Source: Oscillospiraceae bacterium (lineage in GTDB: Bacteria > Bacillota > Clostridia > Oscillospirales > Ruminococcaceae). Taken from it: a stretch of 64,000 bases of DNA. Position numbers and translations under genes: made by a program. The stretch covers positions 1 through 64,000 of the forward strand of contig JAIKWY010000049.1 of assembly GCA_024684395.1 (NCBI GenBank), in the 5' to 3' direction. The notes beneath the pieces were generated by a model. That model saw nothing but the letters and a program-made list of their open reading frames with translations. It was not told the origin of the DNA and made no database searches. The first letter of the stretch is position 1; every line of letters begins with the position of its first letter. This document shows, one piece after another, positions 54,386-64,000 of the stretch.

Positions 54386-55003
54386 ATGCGGGAATATGTA
54401 CGTTTTTCCAGAAGAAGGGCAGTGCATGAGATCATCGGCATCTGCCTGGACATCCTGGATTATGCGCTGGTGACGCTGTTCTGCATCGTGCTGCTGTGCA
54501 TCTATGTGTTCCATTTTGCGGCAGTGCAGGGCGATTCCATGAAGCCGACCCTGCAGGCGGGCAACCAGCTGCTGGTCAATGCGCTCGATCTCAGCCCGCA
54601 GTGCGGTGACATCGTCATCATTGACGCCAAGGAGGCGGTGCTGCTCCGGGATTCGGACAGCCAGCCCTACCACACGGAGGGTCTGCACAAGGTCATCGTC
54701 AAGCGTGTGATCGCTGTGGGCGGTCAGCAGCTCGATATTGATTTCGAGAACGGCATCGTCTACCGTGACGGCACGGCACTGAATGAGCCGTACATCAGCT
54801 CGCCGACCAATGCGCCGGCGATCAATGCCGCCTTTGAATACCCGATCACCATTCCGGAGGGCTATGTCTTTGTGATGGGCGACAACCGAGCTGTCTCCAA
54901 GGACAGCCGCTACGGCGATGTCGGACTGATCCCCCTCGATGATGTCGAGGGCAAGGTCATCCTGCGCATCAAGCCTTCCAGTGAGTTTGGCATTGTGAAA
55001 TAA
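54386..55003 (+). CDS. Signal peptidase I, second copy
   Basis: 205 residues. One N-terminal transmembrane helix (ALVTLFCIVLLCIYVFHFAA), catalytic Ser in QGDSMKPTL, Lys in VKRVIAVGG, and box GDNRAVSKDSR. It lacks the long acidic extension of the first copy and is only moderately similar to it, so this is an old duplication, perhaps with different substrate preference. The ribosome site is weak (GTGAAAA before the ATG), so coupling to the upstream gene is likely. Confidence 0.92.
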   Translation: MREYVRFSRRRAVHEIIGICLDILDYALVTLFCIVLLCIYVFHFAAVQGDSMKPTLQAGNQLLVNALDLSPQCGDIVIIDAKEAVLLRDSDSQPYHTEGLHKVIVKRVIAVGGQQLDIDFENGIVYRDGTALNEPYISSPTNAPAINAAFEYPITIPEGYVFVMGDNRAVSKDSRYGDVGLIPLDDVEGKVILRIKPSSEFGIVK

Positions 55004-55073
55004 GTTGTTAAGACAGAGGGGCACCTGCGAGCACGGGCTCCGCACTCCCTGTGATACGAAAGAGGTGATACCC

Positions 55074-55946
55074 ATGCCGGAGATCCAGATCGGCAATATC
55101 CATTGGTTCCCGGGTCATATGACCAAGACAAAGCGCATGATCGCCGCCAATCTGTCCCTTGTGGACGGCGTGGTGGCGCTCTTAGATGCCCGGATCCCGC
55201 TGTCGAGCTGCAACCCGCAGCTGACGGAGCTGATGCACAGCAAGCCCTACATGGTGCTGCTGAACAAGGCGGACATCGCCGACCCGAACCTGACAGCGCA
55301 GTGGGTACAATATTATAAGAAGCAGGGCATCCCTGCCATGTCCCTTGACTGCATCACCGGCAAGTGCATGAAGAATTTCATCCCGACCGTGAAGCAGGAG
55401 CTGCTGCCGGATCTGCTCGAAAAGCGCAGGAAGGCCGGTATGGTCGGCAGACCGATCCGTCTGATGATCGTGGGTATCCCGAATGTGGGCAAGTCCTCCT
55501 TCATCAACAAGATGGCAGGCTCCAAGCGTGCCAAGGTCGAGGACAGACCGGGCGTGACCCGTGACAAGCAGTGGGTGAAGGTGGACGAGCAGACCGAGTT
55601 CCTCGATATGCCGGGCGTGCTCTGGCCGAAGCTCGATGACCAGGAGGCAGCCGTGCGCCTTGCCTTCACCGGAGCGATCCGGGATCAGGTGCTCGACATC
55701 GAAGCACTGGCGATGCTCCTCCTCGAATACCTGCACAAGGAATACCCGAAGTCGCTGCTTGACCGCTATAAGCTCGAAACCGACGAGACAGAGGGCGACA
55801 AGCTCCTCGAACTGGTCGGCAGGAAGCGTGGGATGCTGCTCTCCGGCGGCGTTGTCAACACGGAGCGTGCAGCGATCACCGTGCTCGATGACTTCCGTGG
55901 CGCCAAGCTCGGACGCATCACATTAGAGCGCCCACCGAGGGATTGA
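55074..55946 (+). CDS. rbgA: Ribosome biogenesis GTPase RbgA (YlqF)
   Basis: 290 residues from the ATG at 55074 (AGAGGTG upstream); an in-frame ATG at 55005 has no ribosome site. A circularly permuted GTPase needed late in 50S assembly. Motif order G4 LNKADIAD, G5 SLDCITGK, G1 IVGIPNVGKSSFIN, G2 RPGVTRDKQW, G3 LDMPGVLWPK, then an RNA-binding C-terminal helical domain. The HWFPGHM start is characteristic. Operon-like spacing with rnhB (3 bp). Confidence 0.95.
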   Translation: MPEIQIGNIHWFPGHMTKTKRMIAANLSLVDGVVALLDARIPLSSCNPQLTELMHSKPYMVLLNKADIADPNLTAQWVQYYKKQGIPAMSLDCITGKCMKNFIPTVKQELLPDLLEKRRKAGMVGRPIRLMIVGIPNVGKSSFINKMAGSKRAKVEDRPGVTRDKQWVKVDEQTEFLDMPGVLWPKLDDQEAAVRLAFTGAIRDQVLDIEALAMLLLEYLHKEYPKSLLDRYKLETDETEGDKLLELVGRKRGMLLSGGVVNTERAAITVLDDFRGAKLGRITLERPPRD

Positions 55947-55949
55947 AAT

Positions 55950-56570
55950 ATGAATGAGACAACACTGCACCGCCGTCAGGCGATGCTGGACTATGATACT
56001 GCCATGCGCACGCAGTTCGGTGTGATCTGCGGTGTGGATGAGGCAGGCCGGGGACCGCTTGCGGGCGATGTCTATGCTGCCGCCGTCATCCTTCGGGAAG
56101 ACCACGGCATCGTGGGACTGGACGACAGCAAGAAGCTCTCCGAGAAGCGCCGTGAGGCGTTATTTGATGAGATACAGGCAAAAGCCGCAGCCTTCTGCAT
56201 CGCCACGGCATCCGTTGCCGAGATCGAGGAGCTGAACATCCTACAGGCTGCCATGCTCGCCATGCAGCGGGCGGTCGCAGGATTGCAGACCCCGCCGGAC
56301 TATGTGCTGGTGGACGGCAACCGGCTCCCGGCACTGAGCGTTCCCGGCGAGACCGTTGTCAAGGGCGATGCCACGAGTGCATCCATCGCAGCGGCATCCA
56401 TCCTGGCAAAAGTTGCCAGAGACCGCTACATGCTTGAACAGGCGGCGCTCTATCCGCAGTACGCCTTTGAGAAGCACAAGGGCTACGGCACAGCCGCCCA
56501 TACGGCAGCGTTGCGGGAGTTCGGACCCTGTCCGATCCACCGGCTGTCCTTCCTGAAAAAGATCCTGTGA
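55950..56570 (+). CDS. rnhB: Ribonuclease HII
   Basis: 206 residues. Cleaves RNA in RNA-DNA hybrids, including single ribonucleotides in DNA. Signatures: [20 protein letters not shown] with the catalytic Asp-Glu pair, [13 protein letters not shown], and [11 protein letters not shown] with another catalytic Asp, then [20 protein letters not shown]. Placed after rbgA as in many Firmicutes. Its last codons overlap the start of the next gene (GTGA). Confidence 0.95.
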   Translation: MNETTLHRRQAMLDYDTAMRTQFGVICGVDEAGRGPLAGDVYAAAVILREDHGIVGLDDSKKLSEKRREALFDEIQAKAAAFCIATASVAEIEELNILQAAMLAMQRAVAGLQTPPDYVLVDGNRLPALSVPGETVVKGDATSASIAAASILAKVARDRYMLEQAALYPQYAFEKHKGYGTAAHTAALREFGPCPIHRLSFLKKIL

Positions 56571-56947
56571 GCCGCCAGCTTGACACCGGCAACCTCGGCG
56601 AGGAAGCCGTCTGCCGCTATCTGACGGAGCGGGGCTATGAGATCCTCGGCAGGAATTTCCGCATCTGCGGGGCAGAGCTCGACATTGTCGCCCGGAAAAG
56701 GGAGGACATCGCTTTTGTCGAGGTCAAGACCCGGATGCCGGGTTCCCTTGCAAGCGGCTTTGATGCCGTGGGAAAGGCAAAACAGCGCCGTATCATCCGT
56801 GCAGGCTATCGCTTCTGCGAGCAGCATGACATCGGGGATGCGGACTATTTCTTCCGCTATGACATTGCGGAGGTCATCTGCCAATGCGGGCAGATCATCA
56901 GCATCGATTATCTTGAAAATGCGTTCGATGAGAGCGACATTTCCTGA
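56567..56947 (+). CDS. YraN family protein (UPF0102, nuclease-like fold)
   Basis: 126 residues with a GTG start overlapping the rnhB stop. Signatures: [34 protein letters not shown] and [10 protein letters not shown], the last two carrying the Asp and E-x-K residues of a PD-(D/E)XK-like site. Conserved next to rnhB in many bacteria. The function is unknown; it may have a role in DNA processing. No strong ribosome site, so coupled translation is probable. Confidence 0.93.
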   Translation: MSRQLDTGNLGEEAVCRYLTERGYEILGRNFRICGAELDIVARKREDIAFVEVKTRMPGSLASGFDAVGKAKQRRIIRAGYRFCEQHDIGDADYFFRYDIAEVICQCGQIISIDYLENAFDESDIS

Positions 56948-56996
56948 TGATACAAATTTTTCATTGCCGGAGCGTCCGGCAGAAAGGGTGGTAGTT

Positions 56997-58496
56997 ATGA
57001 ACTACAAAAGTACCAGAGACAGCAGCCTGAATGTGACCAGTGCGGTCGCCATCGCACAGGGTATCTCCGCAGACGGAGGTCTGTTCATCCCGGAGTCCAT
57101 CCCGCAGATCACGATGGACGAGCTGAAAGCGCTCGCCGACATGAGCTATCGTGAGCGTGCGAATGTGGTATTCGGGAAGTTCCTGACCGACTTCACCGCC
57201 GAGGAGATCGCATACTGCACCTCCGGCGCCTACAACACGAACAACTTCGACACCGAGAACATCGCAGAGCTCACCGGTGCCTTCGGTGATGCCCAGATCC
57301 TCGAGCTCTGGCACGGTCCGACCTGCGCCTTCAAGGATATGGCGCTCCAGATCCTGCCGTACCTGCTGACCACTTCTCTGAAGAAGAACGGCGAGGACAA
57401 GAAGGTCGTCATCCTCGTGGCAACCTCCGGCGATACCGGCAAGGCAGCCCTCGAGGGCTTCAAGGACGTTCCTGGCACCGAGATCATGGTATTCTATCCG
57501 GATCACGGCGTATCCTCCATGCAGAAGCGCCAGATGGCAACGCAGGAGGGTGCCAACGTCGGTGTCTGCGCACTGGACGGCAACTTCGACGACTGCCAGA
57601 ACGGCGTGAAGATGATCTTCACCGATCCCGCTGTCAAGGAAAAGCTGGCTGCAAACGGCATGATGTTCTCCTCCGCGAACTCCATCAACTGGGGCAGACT
57701 TGCTCCCCAGATCGTGTACTATGTCTCCGCTTATGCTGAGATGGCAAAGCGTGGTGACATTCAGTTCGGTGAGACCGTGAATGTCGTTGTGCCGACCGGC
57801 AACTTCGGCAACATCCTCGCTGCGTACTATGCCAAGAACATGGGCGTGCCGATCGGCAAGCTGATCTGCGCTTCCAACATCAATAAGGTACTGACCGACT
57901 TCATCGAGACCGGCGTCTATGACAGGAACCGTGACTTCTATGCAACGGTTTCCCCGTCGATGGACATCCTGATCTCCTCCAACCTCGAGCGTCTGCTCTA
58001 CATCCTGACCGGCGGTGACGATGCACAGATCCGTGACTGGTTCGGCAAGCTGGCAAAGGATGGCAAGTATGAGGTGACTGACGAGATCAAGGCAAAGCTC
58101 ACATCCGACTTCGTGGGCGGCTTCTGTGACGATGCCGAGACCAAGAAGACCATTGCCGACTTCAAGGCAAAGTACGGCTACACACTCGATACCCACACGG
58201 CTGTGGCTGTCAAGGTATATCTGGACTATATCGCCAAGACCGGCGACAAGACCCGCACCATCATCGCTTCCACCGCAAGCCCGTACAAGTTCAGCGCCAG
58301 CGTGCTCGATGCCATCGAGGGCGTGCAGGAGGGCACCGATGAGTATGCACAGGTAGCCCGTCTTGCCGAGGTATCCGGTCTGCCGGTGCCGCCGTCTCTG
58401 GCTGCCCTCAAGGACAAGCCGGTGCGCTTCTCCGAGGTCATCGCCAAGGAGGCAATGGAGGCGTATGTGCTCAAAAAGCTGGGCATTGAAGGCTGA
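56997..58496 (+). CDS. thrC: Threonine synthase
   Basis: 499 residues from the ATG at 56997 (AAAGGGTGG upstream); the frame stays open upstream inside the YraN gene but with unrelated sequence. A PLP enzyme making threonine from O-phosphohomoserine. The PLP-binding Lys is in HGPTCAFKDMALQ; also VATSGDTGKAALEG and VPTGNFGNILAAYYAKNMG. This is the longer fungal/gamma-proteobacterial-type form with the N-terminal YKSTRD start. A hairpin without T tract (GCCGGA/TCCGGC, 56965-56979) precedes it. One-base overlap with the next gene. Confidence 0.96.
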   Translation: MNYKSTRDSSLNVTSAVAIAQGISADGGLFIPESIPQITMDELKALADMSYRERANVVFGKFLTDFTAEEIAYCTSGAYNTNNFDTENIAELTGAFGDAQILELWHGPTCAFKDMALQILPYLLTTSLKKNGEDKKVVILVATSGDTGKAALEGFKDVPGTEIMVFYPDHGVSSMQKRQMATQEGANVGVCALDGNFDDCQNGVKMIFTDPAVKEKLAANGMMFSSANSINWGRLAPQIVYYVSAYAEMAKRGDIQFGETVNVVVPTGNFGNILAAYYAKNMGVPIGKLICASNINKVLTDFIETGVYDRNRDFYATVSPSMDILISSNLERLLYILTGGDDAQIRDWFGKLAKDGKYEVTDEIKAKLTSDFVGGFCDDAETKKTIADFKAKYGYTLDTHTAVAVKVYLDYIAKTGDKTRTIIASTASPYKFSASVLDAIEGVQEGTDEYAQVARLAEVSGLPVPPSLAALKDKPVRFSEVIAKEAMEAYVLKKLGIEG

Positions 58497-59209
58497 TGGC
58501 GTTATTCGTACTCGGTGATACCCACCTGTCGTTCGGGGTGCCGAACAAGCCGATGGATATTTTCGAGGGCTGGGAGAATTATCAGGCGCTGCTCGAAGAA
58601 AACTGGCGGCGCACGATCGCCCCGGAGGACACCATCGTCCTGGCGGGGGATCTCTCCTGGGGCATGACCTTGCAGGAAGCAAAGGCGGATTTCGCCTTCC
58701 TCGATGCGCTCCCCGGCACGAAGATCATCCTCAAAGGCAACCACGACTACTGGTGGAACTCCATGAAGAAGATGACGGATTTCTTCACGGAGAACGGCTT
58801 TTCCACGCTGCATATTTTGCACAACAACTGCTATGCCTACGAAGGCTACGGCATCTGCGGCACACGGGGCTGGGTGAACATCCCGCCGGAAGCCGGGATG
58901 CCCGGTGAACCCATCCAGGGCGATGCCAAGGTGCTGGCAAGAGAACAGCAGCGCCTGAAAGTGAGCTTGCAGGCGGCAGCATCGCAGGGGCTGAAGCCCA
59001 TCGCCTTCCTGCACTATCCGCCCATTTTCTGGAACAGCCGCAACGAGCTGATGCTCTCGGTGCTGCATGAATTTGGCGTGGAGCATTGCTATTACGGCCA
59101 TCTGCACGGCAGGAGCCATGCCAGAGCCATGAAGGGCTGGGAAGACGGCATCTGTTATCATCTCATCTCTGGTGATTATTTACAATTCATGCCAGAGAAA
59201 ATATTGTGA
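58496..59209 (+). CDS. Calcineurin-like metallophosphoesterase
   Basis: 237 residues, start codon overlapping the thrC stop. All metal-site motifs are present: GDTH, GDLSWG, GNHDYWW, HYPPIFW and GHLHGRSH. The family hydrolyses phosphoesters with two metal ions; the substrate cannot be told from sequence. The GDLSWG...GNHDYWW combination matches a conserved Firmicutes subgroup. Cytoplasmic, no signal peptide. Confidence 0.9.
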   Translation: MALFVLGDTHLSFGVPNKPMDIFEGWENYQALLEENWRRTIAPEDTIVLAGDLSWGMTLQEAKADFAFLDALPGTKIILKGNHDYWWNSMKKMTDFFTENGFSTLHILHNNCYAYEGYGICGTRGWVNIPPEAGMPGEPIQGDAKVLAREQQRLKVSLQAAASQGLKPIAFLHYPPIFWNSRNELMLSVLHEFGVEHCYYGHLHGRSHARAMKGWEDGICYHLISGDYLQFMPEKIL

Positions 59210-59273
59210 TTTTGTCAGAAGTATAGAAGTCTGCTGCGGTCATAAAAAATCTATAGAAATATTGCGGCAGATG

Positions 59274-59282
59274 TGCTATAAT
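59274..59282 (+). promoter_or_regulatory. tig promoter (extended -10)
   Basis: TGCTATAAT with no good -35, an extended -10 promoter. The ~80-base leader contains two hairpins, GTATACG/CGTATAC and CTCTCCG/CGGAGAG (about 59296-59334). Confidence 0.65.
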
Positions 59283-59372
59283 GAATTGTATGTCAGTATA
59301 CGGTCTACGTATACCCTCTCCGGAACGGAGAGACTGCATTATATTGCGAATAATGATTTGGAGGATCTGAAA

Positions 59373-60707
59373 ATGAGCTTAAAATCCACAACAAGAACGG
59401 AAGTCAATACCGTAGAGATGGTATTTGAGGTAGGCGCCGAGGCTTTTGAGGCTGCTGTAGAGAAGGCATTCCAGAAGGCAAGAAAGAACATCTCTATCCC
59501 CGGCTTCCGCAAGGGCAAGGTGACCCGCAAGATGGCTGAGATGCGTCTCGGCGAGGGCGTATTCTACGAGGATGCGCTGAACGAGCTGATCAACACCGAG
59601 CTGCCGCCCGAGCTGGAGAAGGCAGACTTCGAGCTGGTTGACCGTCCGTCCGTTGACGTTGAGAGCGTTTCCAAGGAAGACGGCGCAGTCTTCAAGGTGA
59701 TCTGCATCACCAAGCCGGAAGTGAAGCTCGAGAACTACAAGGGCATCAAGGCTGCCAAGACCGTCAAGGAGGTCACTGAGGCAGACGTGAACTCCCAGGT
59801 GGAGATGCTGCGTCAGAGAAATGCAAGACTCGTTTCCATCGACGACAGAGCTGCACAGATGGGCGATGAGGTCAACATCGACTTCGAGGGCTTCTTCGGT
59901 GACGAGGCATTCGAGGGCGGCAAGGGCGAGAGCTTCCCGCTCCGACTCGGCAGCGGTCAGTTCATCCCGGGCTTTGAGGATCAGATCGTCGGCAAGTCCG
60001 TTGGCGACGAGTTCGACGTTGTTGTGACCTTCCCGGAGAACTACCAGATGGAGGACTATGCCGGCAAGGAGGCTACCTTCAAGTGCAAGCTGAACGGCAT
60101 CACCGTTGAGGAGCTGCCGGAGGCTGATGACGAGTTCATCCAGGATGCCACCGAGTTCGAGACCCTCGAGGCATTCAAGGCTGACGCAAAGGAGAAGCTC
60201 GAGGCTTCCGCAGTCCGTGAGGCTGAGACCGCATTTGACAATGCGATCATGGAGACCCTCATTGGCATGGTAGACGTTCCGATCCCGAACGTGATGTTCG
60301 AGCACCGCATCGACGGTCTGGTACAGAACTTCGAGCAGATGCTGGAGCAGCAGGGCATGAGCCTGGATCTGTATCTCCAGTACACCGGCATGGATATGAC
60401 CGACTTCCGTGAGAGCAACCGTGACCGTGCCGTCAGCGAAGTCAAGCTGCGTCTGGCACTCGAGAGCATCGCAGACCAGGAGAAGCTCGATGTGACCGAG
60501 GAAGAGGTCAACGAGAGCCTCAAGGGTCTGGCTGAGGCAAACAACATGACGGTTGATGAAGTAAAGCGTCGCATCCCGATGCTCGACTACCTGATGGATC
60601 TGCGTGTCGGCAAGGCTGTAGACTTCGTCAAGGAGAACGCAGTCATCACCGAGGCTCCGGCTGAGGATGCAGCTCCCGCTGCTGAGGAAGCTCCGGCTGA
60701 GGAATAA
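59373..60707 (+). CDS. tig: Trigger factor
   Basis: 444 residues from the ATG at 59373 (TTGGAGGATCTGAAA upstream); the frame is open further upstream but only through the promoter and leader. A ribosome-bound chaperone with peptidyl-prolyl isomerase activity. The ribosome-docking signature is GFRKGKV in [20 protein letters not shown]; the FKBP-type domain contains [20 protein letters not shown] and [20 protein letters not shown]; then a helical C-terminal cradle and an Ala/Glu/Pro tail. The tig-clpP-clpX-lon order is typical. Confidence 0.96.
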   Translation: MSLKSTTRTEVNTVEMVFEVGAEAFEAAVEKAFQKARKNISIPGFRKGKVTRKMAEMRLGEGVFYEDALNELINTELPPELEKADFELVDRPSVDVESVSKEDGAVFKVICITKPEVKLENYKGIKAAKTVKEVTEADVNSQVEMLRQRNARLVSIDDRAAQMGDEVNIDFEGFFGDEAFEGGKGESFPLRLGSGQFIPGFEDQIVGKSVGDEFDVVVTFPENYQMEDYAGKEATFKCKLNGITVEELPEADDEFIQDATEFETLEAFKADAKEKLEASAVREAETAFDNAIMETLIGMVDVPIPNVMFEHRIDGLVQNFEQMLEQQGMSLDLYLQYTGMDMTDFRESNRDRAVSEVKLRLALESIADQEKLDVTEEEVNESLKGLAEANNMTVDEVKRRIPMLDYLMDLRVGKAVDFVKENAVITEAPAEDAAPAAEEAPAEE

Positions 60708-60718
60708 TTGAACATAGT

Positions 60719-60755
60719 CAGCATGAGCGAGCGGATCTGCCGTCCGCTCATGCTG
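60719..60755 (+). terminator. Hairpin after tig
   Basis: Stem CAGCATGAGCG (60719-60729) with its near-complement CCGCTCATGCTG (60744-60755); no T run follows. It could be a weak terminator or an mRNA processing/stability element between tig and clpP. Confidence 0.45.
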
Positions 60756-60793
60756 TGCATTCTGTAGACACACATCAAGAAAGGATGAGGCAA

Positions 60794-61399
60794 ATGTTTA
60801 GAGATATGAATAGCAGTCTGGTCCCCTACGTTGTCGAGCAGACGAGCCGCGGCGAGAGATCCTATGACATCTTTTCCCGCCTGCTCAATGACCGTATCGT
60901 CATGCTGTGCGATCAGGTCAATGATGTGACCGCAAGCCTTGTTGTGGCACAGCTCCTCTACCTCGAGAGCCAGGATCCGGAGAAGGACATCTCCCTGTAT
61001 ATCAACAGCCCCGGCGGTTCCATTTCCGACGGCATGGCGATCTATGACACGATGCAGTATATCAAGTGCGATGTTTCCACCATCTGCATCGGCATGGCAG
61101 CTTCGATGGGCGCCTTCCTGCTGACAGCCGGCGCACCCGGCAAGCGTTTTGCTCTGCCGAACTCCGAGATCATGATCCACCAGCCGCTGATCTCCGGCGG
61201 TCTGTCCGGTCAGTGTACCGACATCAAGATCCATTCCGACCACCTCGTCCGCACCCGTCAGAAGCTGAACGATCTGCTCGCACTGCACACCGGTCAGCCC
61301 CTCGAGGTCATCGAGCGTGACACGGAGCGTGACAACTATATGACTGCCGATGAGGCACAGGCTTACGGTCTGATCGACAAGGTCATCACGAAGAGGTAA
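60794..61399 (+). CDS. clpP: ATP-dependent Clp protease proteolytic subunit
   Basis: 201 residues from the ATG at 60794; ATGs at 60755 and 60785 are in frame but poorly placed relative to AAAGGA. Serine protease forming a double heptamer that degrades proteins fed by ClpX. Catalytic Ser in [11 protein letters not shown], His in EIMIHQP, and the Asp in the DTERDNYM region. Four bases before clpX, so one operon. Confidence 0.97.
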   Translation: MFRDMNSSLVPYVVEQTSRGERSYDIFSRLLNDRIVMLCDQVNDVTASLVVAQLLYLESQDPEKDISLYINSPGGSISDGMAIYDTMQYIKCDVSTICIGMAASMGAFLLTAGAPGKRFALPNSEIMIHQPLISGGLSGQCTDIKIHSDHLVRTRQKLNDLLALHTGQPLEVIERDTERDNYMTADEAQAYGLIDKVITKR

Positions 61400-61403
61400 C
61401 GAA

Positions 61404-62675
<1,272 letters not shown>

Positions 62676-62687
62676 ATCTGACGCTGA

Positions 62688-62713
62688 AAGCCACACGCCC
62701 TGTGTGGCTTTTT
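62688..62713 (+). terminator. clpX terminator
   Basis: Stem AAGCCACAC (62688-62696), short loop, GTGTGGCTT (62702-62710), then TTT. Confidence 0.85.
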
Positions 62714-62741
62714 GGCTTATAGACTGTACATAAATTACCGC

Positions 62742-62770
62742 TTGCAAAAAGTCGGAAAATGTAGTATAAT
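62742..62770 (+). promoter_or_regulatory. lon promoter
   Basis: TTGCAA (62742-62747), 17-bp spacer, TATAAT (62765-62770). No CIRCE or CtsR-like direct heptads were recognised. Confidence 0.8.
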
Positions 62771-62836
62771 GGGATAAACTAAGTCCTTTGCCCCGGGCGC
62801 AGGATCGTCTGCGTCTGCTGAAAGAGAGGTAATCCA

Positions 62837-64000
62837 ATGCCTGAAAAGAAAAAGAAGACCACCGAAATGCTGCCCACAGTCCCCATGCGTGGCACTGTGG
62901 CATTCCCGCACATGGTGATGCATTTTGATGTGGCAAGAGATATGTCGATCGCTGCCGTGGAAGAAGCACTGCGGCGTGACAGAAGGGTATTTCTGGTCGC
63001 CCAGCGGGATGTGCTGGACGAATTTCCGGAAGAGAAAGAGATGTATACGATCGGCGTGGTCGCTGAGGTCAAGCAGACGCTCCAGACCCAGGACGAGACC
63101 ATCCGCATCCTTGTGGAGGGCATCTACCGTGCCCGCATCAAGCGGATGACAACGCATAACGGCATCATCTACACCGAGCCGCAGCGGATCCTGCAAAGCA
63201 ACCGCACCCCGCATGACGAGATCGAGACCGAAGGCATGATGCGTGCGCTCAAGGACATCTATGAGCGCTATGCAAGGATGTTCCCGAAGATGCCCAAGGA
63301 GATCTTCATCGCCGTGATGTGCCAGGAGGATCCCGAGAAGCTCTATGAAGAGATCGTCTTCAACACGATGCTCGACTACAAGGACAAGCAGCTCCTGCTC
63401 GAAGAAAACGGGCTGTTCGAGCGGCTCCAGCTCCTCTGCGAGATCCTGAGCCGTGAGACGATGATCCTCGAAACAGAGAAGGAGATCCACGACCGCACCC
63501 AGGAGAGCATCGACCAGGGACAGCGGGAGTACTTCCTGCGGGAGCAGATGCGCATCATCAGCAGCCAGCTCCATGACGAAGCAGGGGACATCGCTCTGGA
63601 TGATCCGGATTCCTATGCCGAGCGCATCATGGAGCTTGACCTCCCGGAGGAGAGCGAGACCAAGCTCCTGAAAGAGGCATCCCGTCTCAGCCAGATGCCG
63701 CCCGCTTCGCAGGAATCCTACGTTGTCACCAGCTATCTCGACACGATCCTCGACCTGCCGTGGAACGAGCTGACGGAGGACAAGATCGACCTGCATGATG
63801 CACAGGCATCGCTCGATGCCGACCACTACGGTCTGACCAAGGTCAAGGAGCGCATCATCGAGAGCCTTGCCGTGCGGATGCTCAATCCTGCGCTGCACGG
63901 GCAGATCCTCTGCCTGGTAGGACCTCCCGGCATCGGCAAATCCTCGATCGGACGTTCCATCGCAAGCTCGATCGGCAGGAAGTTCGCCCGTGTATCGCTC
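62837..64000 (+). CDS. lon: Lon protease, 5' part (runs off the window)
   Basis: 388 codons are present from the ATG at 62837 (GAGAGG upstream); the frame is open to the window end. The N-terminal substrate-binding domain (LPTVPMRGTVAFPHMVMHFD), the coiled-coil linker with QREYFLREQMRIISSQLHDE, and the AAA+ Walker A GPPGIGKS near residue 365 are seen. The remaining ATPase and the Ser-Lys protease domain lie beyond the window. ATP-dependent degradation of misfolded and regulatory proteins in the cytoplasm. Confidence 0.96.
   Translation, partial: MPEKKKKTTEMLPTVPMRGTVAFPHMVMHFDVARDMSIAAVEEALRRDRRVFLVAQRDVLDEFPEEKEMYTIGVVAEVKQTLQTQDETIRILVEGIYRARIKRMTTHNGIIYTEPQRILQSNRTPHDEIETEGMMRALKDIYERYARMFPKMPKEIFIAVMCQEDPEKLYEEIVFNTMLDYKDKQLLLEENGLFERLQLLCEILSRETMILETEKEIHDRTQESIDQGQREYFLREQMRIISSQLHDEAGDIALDDPDSYAERIMELDLPEESETKLLKEASRLSQMPPASQESYVVTSYLDTILDLPWNELTEDKIDLHDAQASLDADHYGLTKVKERIIESLAVRMLNPALHGQILCLVGPPGIGKSSIGRSIASSIGRKFARVSL

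Noticed and set aside
62676-62836. CIRCE or CtsR heat-shock operator before lon
   Set aside because: No matching inverted or direct repeat was found; only a terminator and a sigma-A promoter.

Overview
The window is chromosomal DNA of a Firmicute, most likely a Ruminococcus-group gut bacterium (Oscillospiraceae). The reasons are five secreted proteins ending in type I dockerins (cellulosome plug-ins), Ruminococcus-style BspA leucine-rich repeat (LRR_5) proteins, a GH3 enzyme with inverted domain order, strong AGGAGG ribosome sites, sigma-A promoters and a T-box. No tRNA, rRNA or CRISPR array was seen.

Layout. (1) 1-7000, leftward: three dockerin proteins (BspA-LRR, cohesin-like/LRR and an unrecognised one) and a nuclease-like cytoplasmic protein. 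Each gene has its own terminator and a promoter preceded by the same 30-bp palindrome (TGCACAA-N16-TTGTGCA) at fixed distance, so they look like one regulon. (2) 7100-10330: asnS behind a T-box with an AAC (Asn) specifier, then asnA. (3) 10326-16545, leftward: coaBC followed by five tandem cytoplasmic LRR paralogues that share a C-terminal module (LTNYK..EK.GY). A divergent ECF S-component, probably for pantothenate, lies upstream. (4) 17552-37862, rightward: a sugar-sensor/GGDEF protein and then an eleven-gene cluster. It holds a vWA protein, three large LRR proteins, three MORN-repeat proteins, a coiled-coil protein, a MoxR-type AAA+ ATPase, a secreted GDPD-like protein with a C-terminal membrane anchor, and an RCC1-like propeller. 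Five of these otherwise unrelated repeat proteins end in the same ~75-80-residue tail, and a sixth carries a decayed copy. This is the best candidate for an undescribed system: a MoxR-vWA pair bracketing a set of repeat-protein recognition modules joined by a common adaptor tail.

(5) 38000-41087: GH3 beta-glucosidase plus a small membrane protein, flanked by inverted ~70-bp terminator repeats. (6) 41178-49948: two divergent secreted dockerin enzymes (beta-helix/CBM6 and GH2/LamG-like). Between them is a 1.5-kb unit with 172-bp, ~98% identical inverted repeats enclosing one RepA-like helicase gene. Each repeat copy carries an outward promoter for the neighbouring enzyme. (7) 50254-64000: housekeeping genes: a radical SAM pair, rplS, two signal peptidases I, rbgA, rnhB, a YraN-family gene, thrC, a metallophosphoesterase, tig, clpP, clpX and the start of lon.

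How the parts fit: regions 1, 5 and 6 are polysaccharide-degradation and cell-surface functions. Regions 3 and 4 are accessory arrays of repeat proteins, presumably protein-binding. Regions 2 and 7 are core metabolism, protein export and protein quality control. All functional statements rest on motifs read by eye; no database search was run.
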